Made by a program: the position numbers and the translations under genes. The notes under the pieces are model-generated. The model worked only from the letters and a program-made list of their open reading frames with translations, had not been told where the DNA came from and ran no database searches. From Thermocrinis ruber (GTDB lineage: Bacteria; Aquificota; Aquificia; Aquificales; Aquificaceae), in NCBI RefSeq assembly GCF_000512735.1, contig NZ_CP007028.1, positions 930,001 through 994,000 of the forward strand: a DNA stretch of 64,000 nucleotides, in the 5' to 3' direction. This document shows, one piece after another, positions 61,220 to 64,000 of the stretch (its first letter is position 1; each line of letters starts with the position of its first letter).

Positions 61220-62389
61220 TCAGTCTTGCACAATGAAACCATAAAGATTGTAGTTTCTTAGTCTTTCAATCTGAGCCTCTGCCTCTGCCCTGCTCTTAAA
61301 ACTTCCATATAGAACCCTGTATATTCCGAGCTGTTCCACTATCATTAGGTCCTTTATACCCAATTCCTTCTCTATTTTTTCCTTCCATGCCTTAGCACTC
61401 TCCTCCGAGGAAAAGGCACCCAGTTGGATCCTAAAGACACGCTCCTTTTGGGCTTCTGCAGGTTTATTCTCCGTTTTCCTTTCGGGCTTTATCATTTCTG
61501 GCTCTGTTTGGTTAGTTAATTTTTCCTTACTGATTGGCTCTTCTTTTGGAGGTAACTCTTGGATTTTTTCCTCCACCTTGGGTTTCTCCCTCTCCTTTTG
61601 GGTAGAAGCCGTTTTCCTGCTTATTAATCTCTCCTGCTCTTTGACCAATATCTGATTGAGCAATTCGTATGCCTTAGCTTTTTGACTGGCATCCGCCTGT
61701 TTGTTTTCTATTAGCCTCTTTATGAAAAGCTTTGCATTCTCGTAATCCTCTGTATAAAACAGAAGCCTCGCCATACTTAGTTCTATTTGAGGTGTATTTA
61801 TACCGTTGTTAAGAAGGTTTCTATACACATCAAGGGCAGACCTATAGTCTCCCATCTCTTCGTAGGCATTCGCCAACTCTAACTGTGCCTCAAAGAACGT
61901 AGGGTTGTATGCAGTTGCCTTTCTTAAATTCTCCAAGTATAGGTTCTGGTTATCAAGGGCTTTGTATATCCTTGCCAAATAGTAAAAGGCTATGTGTTTG
62001 TGAGGAAAGGCTTCATCTGCAAGGGCTGTTCTTATTTCTCTCAAGGCCTTCTCATAGTCTTTTTTTCTAAAATACATCACCCCTAAGTTAAGCCTTGCTT
62101 CAGTGAATTTTTTATCCACCTCAAGGGCTCTCTTAAAGACAGACTCCGCCTTCTCATATTCAAAAACCTCCATGTAGGCAATGCCTAAAGCGTTCCAGAC
62201 CTTTGGCTCATTTGGCGCCTTCTGAGTGGCTATGAAAAAGTTCGCTATTGCCTCTGAGTAGTTTTTTGCAGATAGGGCAGACATGCCAAGGTCATAGTAG
62301 TAAAGCCAGTCTTTAACCTGCCCTTCCTTTGTGGTGGGTGCGCAGGAGAGAAAAAAGACAAACCAGATAAGGATTAACAAAAACCTCAT
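61220..62389 (-). CDS. Lipoprotein with TPR repeats and C-terminal SPOR domain
   Basis: 389 residues: a lipobox (FVFFLSCAP, Cys16), about six TPR units (WNALGIAYMEVFEYEKAESV and others), a charged linker, and a SPOR domain in the last 75 residues (VFRIQLGAFSSEESAKAWKE). SPOR domains bind denuded glycan at division sites. The TPR part is PilF-like. It overlaps the next SPOR gene by four bases (ATGA). Confidence 0.85.
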   Translation of the reverse strand: MRFLLILIWFVFFLSCAPTTKEGQVKDWLYYYDLGMSALSAKNYSEAIANFFIATQKAPNEPKVWNALGIAYMEVFEYEKAESVFKRALEVDKKFTEARLNLGVMYFRKKDYEKALREIRTALADEAFPHKHIAFYYLARIYKALDNQNLYLENLRKATAYNPTFFEAQLELANAYEEMGDYRSALDVYRNLLNNGINTPQIELSMARLLFYTEDYENAKLFIKRLIENKQADASQKAKAYELLNQILVKEQERLISRKTASTQKEREKPKVEEKIQELPPKEEPISKEKLTNQTEPEMIKPERKTENKPAEAQKERVFRIQLGAFSSEESAKAWKEKIEKELGIKDLMIVEQLGIYRVLYGSFKSRAEAEAQIERLRNYNLYGFIVQD

Positions 62390-62973
62390 TGCTTGATTAT
62401 GGCACCGCCAAAGGTGGCCTTCAACTTAGCTAAAACCTTCTTTGGATCATCAGTCTTTACCCTTACTCTCACCTTATAAAAATTATCCTCGTTCACAATT
62501 TCACCCCTGTAGCCCATGCTTTTAGCCTTCTCTAAGGCTCTGTCTGCATTTTCTTTTGAGCTAAAGGCTCCTATCTGTATAACATACTCTTTAACCTCTC
62601 CCTTTGGTTTTTCCGCTTGCTTTTCCCGTTTAGCTACTTCCTCCCGAGTTTCCTGCTTTTGAGCTGTTAAGTTTTTTCTCTCTTGGGTTTTCTGAACTTC
62701 TTTGGTTTTCTCTTCTTGTATCTTTTGAGCTATTAAGTCTTCCTTCTGTTTTTGTGGTTCAGGTGGAGGAGTTTGCTTTTTCTCCTCTACCTTTGCCTCC
62801 TCCTTGGGTTTTCCCTCTTGTTGTGGAGAAGCTGGCTGTGGAGGAGTGGGTTTTACTACCACAGGTGGTGGTGCACTCTCTGGTTTGCTCTCAAGCCATT
62901 TATTCAAGCCTACATAGAAGAATATCAAAGCTATTAGAGTTCCCAACAGGATCAATAGCCTTTCTCTTCTCAT
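62386..62973 (-). CDS. Membrane-anchored SPOR-domain protein
   Basis: 195 residues: an N-terminal transmembrane helix (about 6-22), a Pro/Lys/Glu-rich linker of about 90 residues, and a SPOR domain (VIQIGAFSSKENADRALEKA). The plan is that of FtsN/DedD, so a division role is inferred. It lies 12 bases after argS. Confidence 0.88.
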   Translation of the reverse strand: MRRERLLILLGTLIALIFFYVGLNKWLESKPESAPPPVVVKPTPPQPASPQQEGKPKEEAKVEEKKQTPPPEPQKQKEDLIAQKIQEEKTKEVQKTQERKNLTAQKQETREEVAKREKQAEKPKGEVKEYVIQIGAFSSKENADRALEKAKSMGYRGEIVNEDNFYKVRVRVKTDDPKKVLAKLKATFGGAIIKQ

Positions 62974-62985
62974 CTTTCCCTCCTT

Positions 62986-64000
62986 CTACATGCGCTCTGG
63001 TGCATTCACTCCTATTAAGTTTAAACCAACCTTCAAGCCAATCTCAACACCTTTCAAAAGAGATAGCCTACACATCATAACACTTTTATCTTCTACCATT
63101 ACCCTGTGATGATTGTAATAATTATGAAATAGCTTAGCGATTTCTAAAAGGTCATAGACGATTAGGTGGGGGGAAAGGTTGAGCACCGCATCCTTAAGGG
63201 TGTCTTTAAAGAAGAGAAGTTTTTTCATAAGCTCTAGACCTTGCTGATCTTTCATGTGATTTACGTATTCTGTTAAACTCTCTTTATCTGGATCTACGCC
63301 AAACCTCTGGCGCACTTCCCTGAAAACTCCCCTAACGCGGGCGTGGGCATACTGCACATAAAAGACGGGGTTTTCTGCGGTGTTTTGTTTAACAAGGTCT
63401 ATATCAAAATCAAGGGGTGTGTCGGAGCGCTTTGTTAGAAAGATGAACCTAACTGCATCAACGCCAACCTCTTCCAAAAGCTCCCTAAGGGTTATAAACT
63501 CACCGGTTCTCTTTGACATCCTAATTTCCTTTCCACCGGAGAACAGCCTTACCATCTGCACAAATTCCACCTTTAGCCAATCTTCCGGTATGCCAAGGGC
63601 TTTTAGGGCTCCCTTCAATCTTGGGAGATAGCCCCAGTGGTCTGCTCCCCATAGGTTTATAACTTCTTCAAAACCTCGCTCGTACTTGTAATAATGGTAG
63701 GCTATATCTCCCGCAAAGTAGGTGGGAGTGCCATCGGACCTTACCAGAACCCTGTCCTTGTCATCGCCAAAGTTTGAACTCTTGAACCAAAGGGCACCAT
63801 CTTGGGCGTAGGTATAACCCTTCTTTTCCAAGAGCTTTATGACCTTTTCCACAAGCCCCCTCTGGTGGAGGCTCTTTTCGCTGACCCAAAGGTCAAATTC
63901 TACGCCCATAAAGGCAAGGGTTTCTTTTATATCCTCCAACATCCTTTTTACGCCATACTCACCTAACTTCTCTATTGCCTGTTCCTTCTCCCAGCCCAAC
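62986..64000 (-). CDS. argS: Arginine--tRNA ligase, N-terminal part outside the window
   Basis: 337 residues of the C-terminal two thirds are seen: the Rossmann fold end (WGADHWGYLPRLKGAL), the KMSKS-like IRMSKRTGEF, and the DALR anticodon domain ending GVNAPERM. The frame continues past the window edge. It precedes the SPOR genes with a 12-base gap. Confidence 0.96.
   Translation of the reverse strand, partial: LGWEKEQAIEKLGEYGVKRMLEDIKETLAFMGVEFDLWVSEKSLHQRGLVEKVIKLLEKKGYTYAQDGALWFKSSNFGDDKDRVLVRSDGTPTYFAGDIAYHYYKYERGFEEVINLWGADHWGYLPRLKGALKALGIPEDWLKVEFVQMVRLFSGGKEIRMSKRTGEFITLRELLEEVGVDAVRFIFLTKRSDTPLDFDIDLVKQNTAENPVFYVQYAHARVRGVFREVRQRFGVDPDKESLTEYVNHMKDQQGLELMKKLLFFKDTLKDAVLNLSPHLIVYDLLEIAKLFHNYYNHHRVMVEDKSVMMCRLSLLKGVEIGLKVGLNLIGVNAPERM

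Noticed and set aside
5144-64000. tRNA or rRNA genes in the intergenic gaps
   Set aside because: Most gaps are shorter than 100 bases, and the larger ones (9303-9749, 19561-19773, 54317-54581) show no cloverleaf or rRNA-like sequence by eye.

Overview
The window reads as chromosome of a thermophilic, autotrophic member of the Aquificae (Hydrogenobacter/Thermocrinis-like). This is inferred from protein character, not from a search. Supporting features are Lys/Glu-rich proteins, densely packed ATGA-overlapping operons, aconitase and malate dehydrogenase in one operon, PEP synthase, a biotin carboxylase, a fused nuoCD, glycyl-tRNA synthetase subunits encoded apart, and a short MutL with an endonuclease motif. 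No rRNA or tRNA gene was recognised.

Layout. 1-5.1 kb is a mobile-element graveyard: a truncated Cys-rich gene of unknown function, a complete element with a TnpB-related gene, a decayed tnpB on the minus strand, and a 5'-truncated tnpB whose 3' end is packed with hairpins. 5.1-9.3 kb is a tight plus-strand operon: trxB-like, mutL, hisF, a Nudix gene, a small conserved gene and hslV. 9.3-10.9 kb holds a decayed CRISPR array (five recognisable units plus one stray unit) interrupted by an orphan 337-aa gene. 10.9-18.8 kb carries rel (ppGpp), then the minus-strand genes for an anchored thioredoxin, an RsuA/RluB-type pseudouridine synthase, a molybdopterin oxidoreductase, gpsA, recJ and murC. 18.8-19.6 kb is a double-DUF202 membrane protein.

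19.6-24.2 kb is an AT-rich accessory island with a consensus promoter, two paralogous membrane-anchored coiled-coil proteins, and a large SF1 helicase with a C-terminal PD-(D/E)XK-type nuclease domain that is interrupted by two homopolymer frameshifts. This is the best candidate in the window for an undescribed, defence-like system. 24.2-36.4 kb returns to core genes: aconitase, malate dehydrogenase, a TPR-like protein, glyS, ppsA, pilMNO with a tiny fourth gene, rimO and a RusA-like nuclease.

36.4-41.8 kb (minus) is an envelope block: a five-LysM degenerate LytM protein, acylphosphatase, ApbE, an internally duplicated membrane protein, an FMN-binding protein and a porin. Together ApbE, the FMN protein and the membrane protein look like an extracytoplasmic flavinylation/electron-transfer module. 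42-46.4 kb holds rhodanese, a DUF255 thioredoxin-like protein, purB and thiD. A second copy of the TnpB-related element sits at 46.4-48.05 kb exactly between convergent thiD and ridA, flanked by a 10-bp direct repeat that reconstructs the original junction. 48-54.3 kb: ridA, glyQ, speE, a DUF4149-like gene, dapA, nadE, trpA and an OsmC-like gene. 54.5-56.4 kb: an erythrin-type rubrerythrin, a DUF3501 gene and a lipoprotein. 56.4-64 kb (minus): argS (cut by the window end), two SPOR-domain proteins, nuoB, nuoCD, nuoH and a biotin carboxylase.
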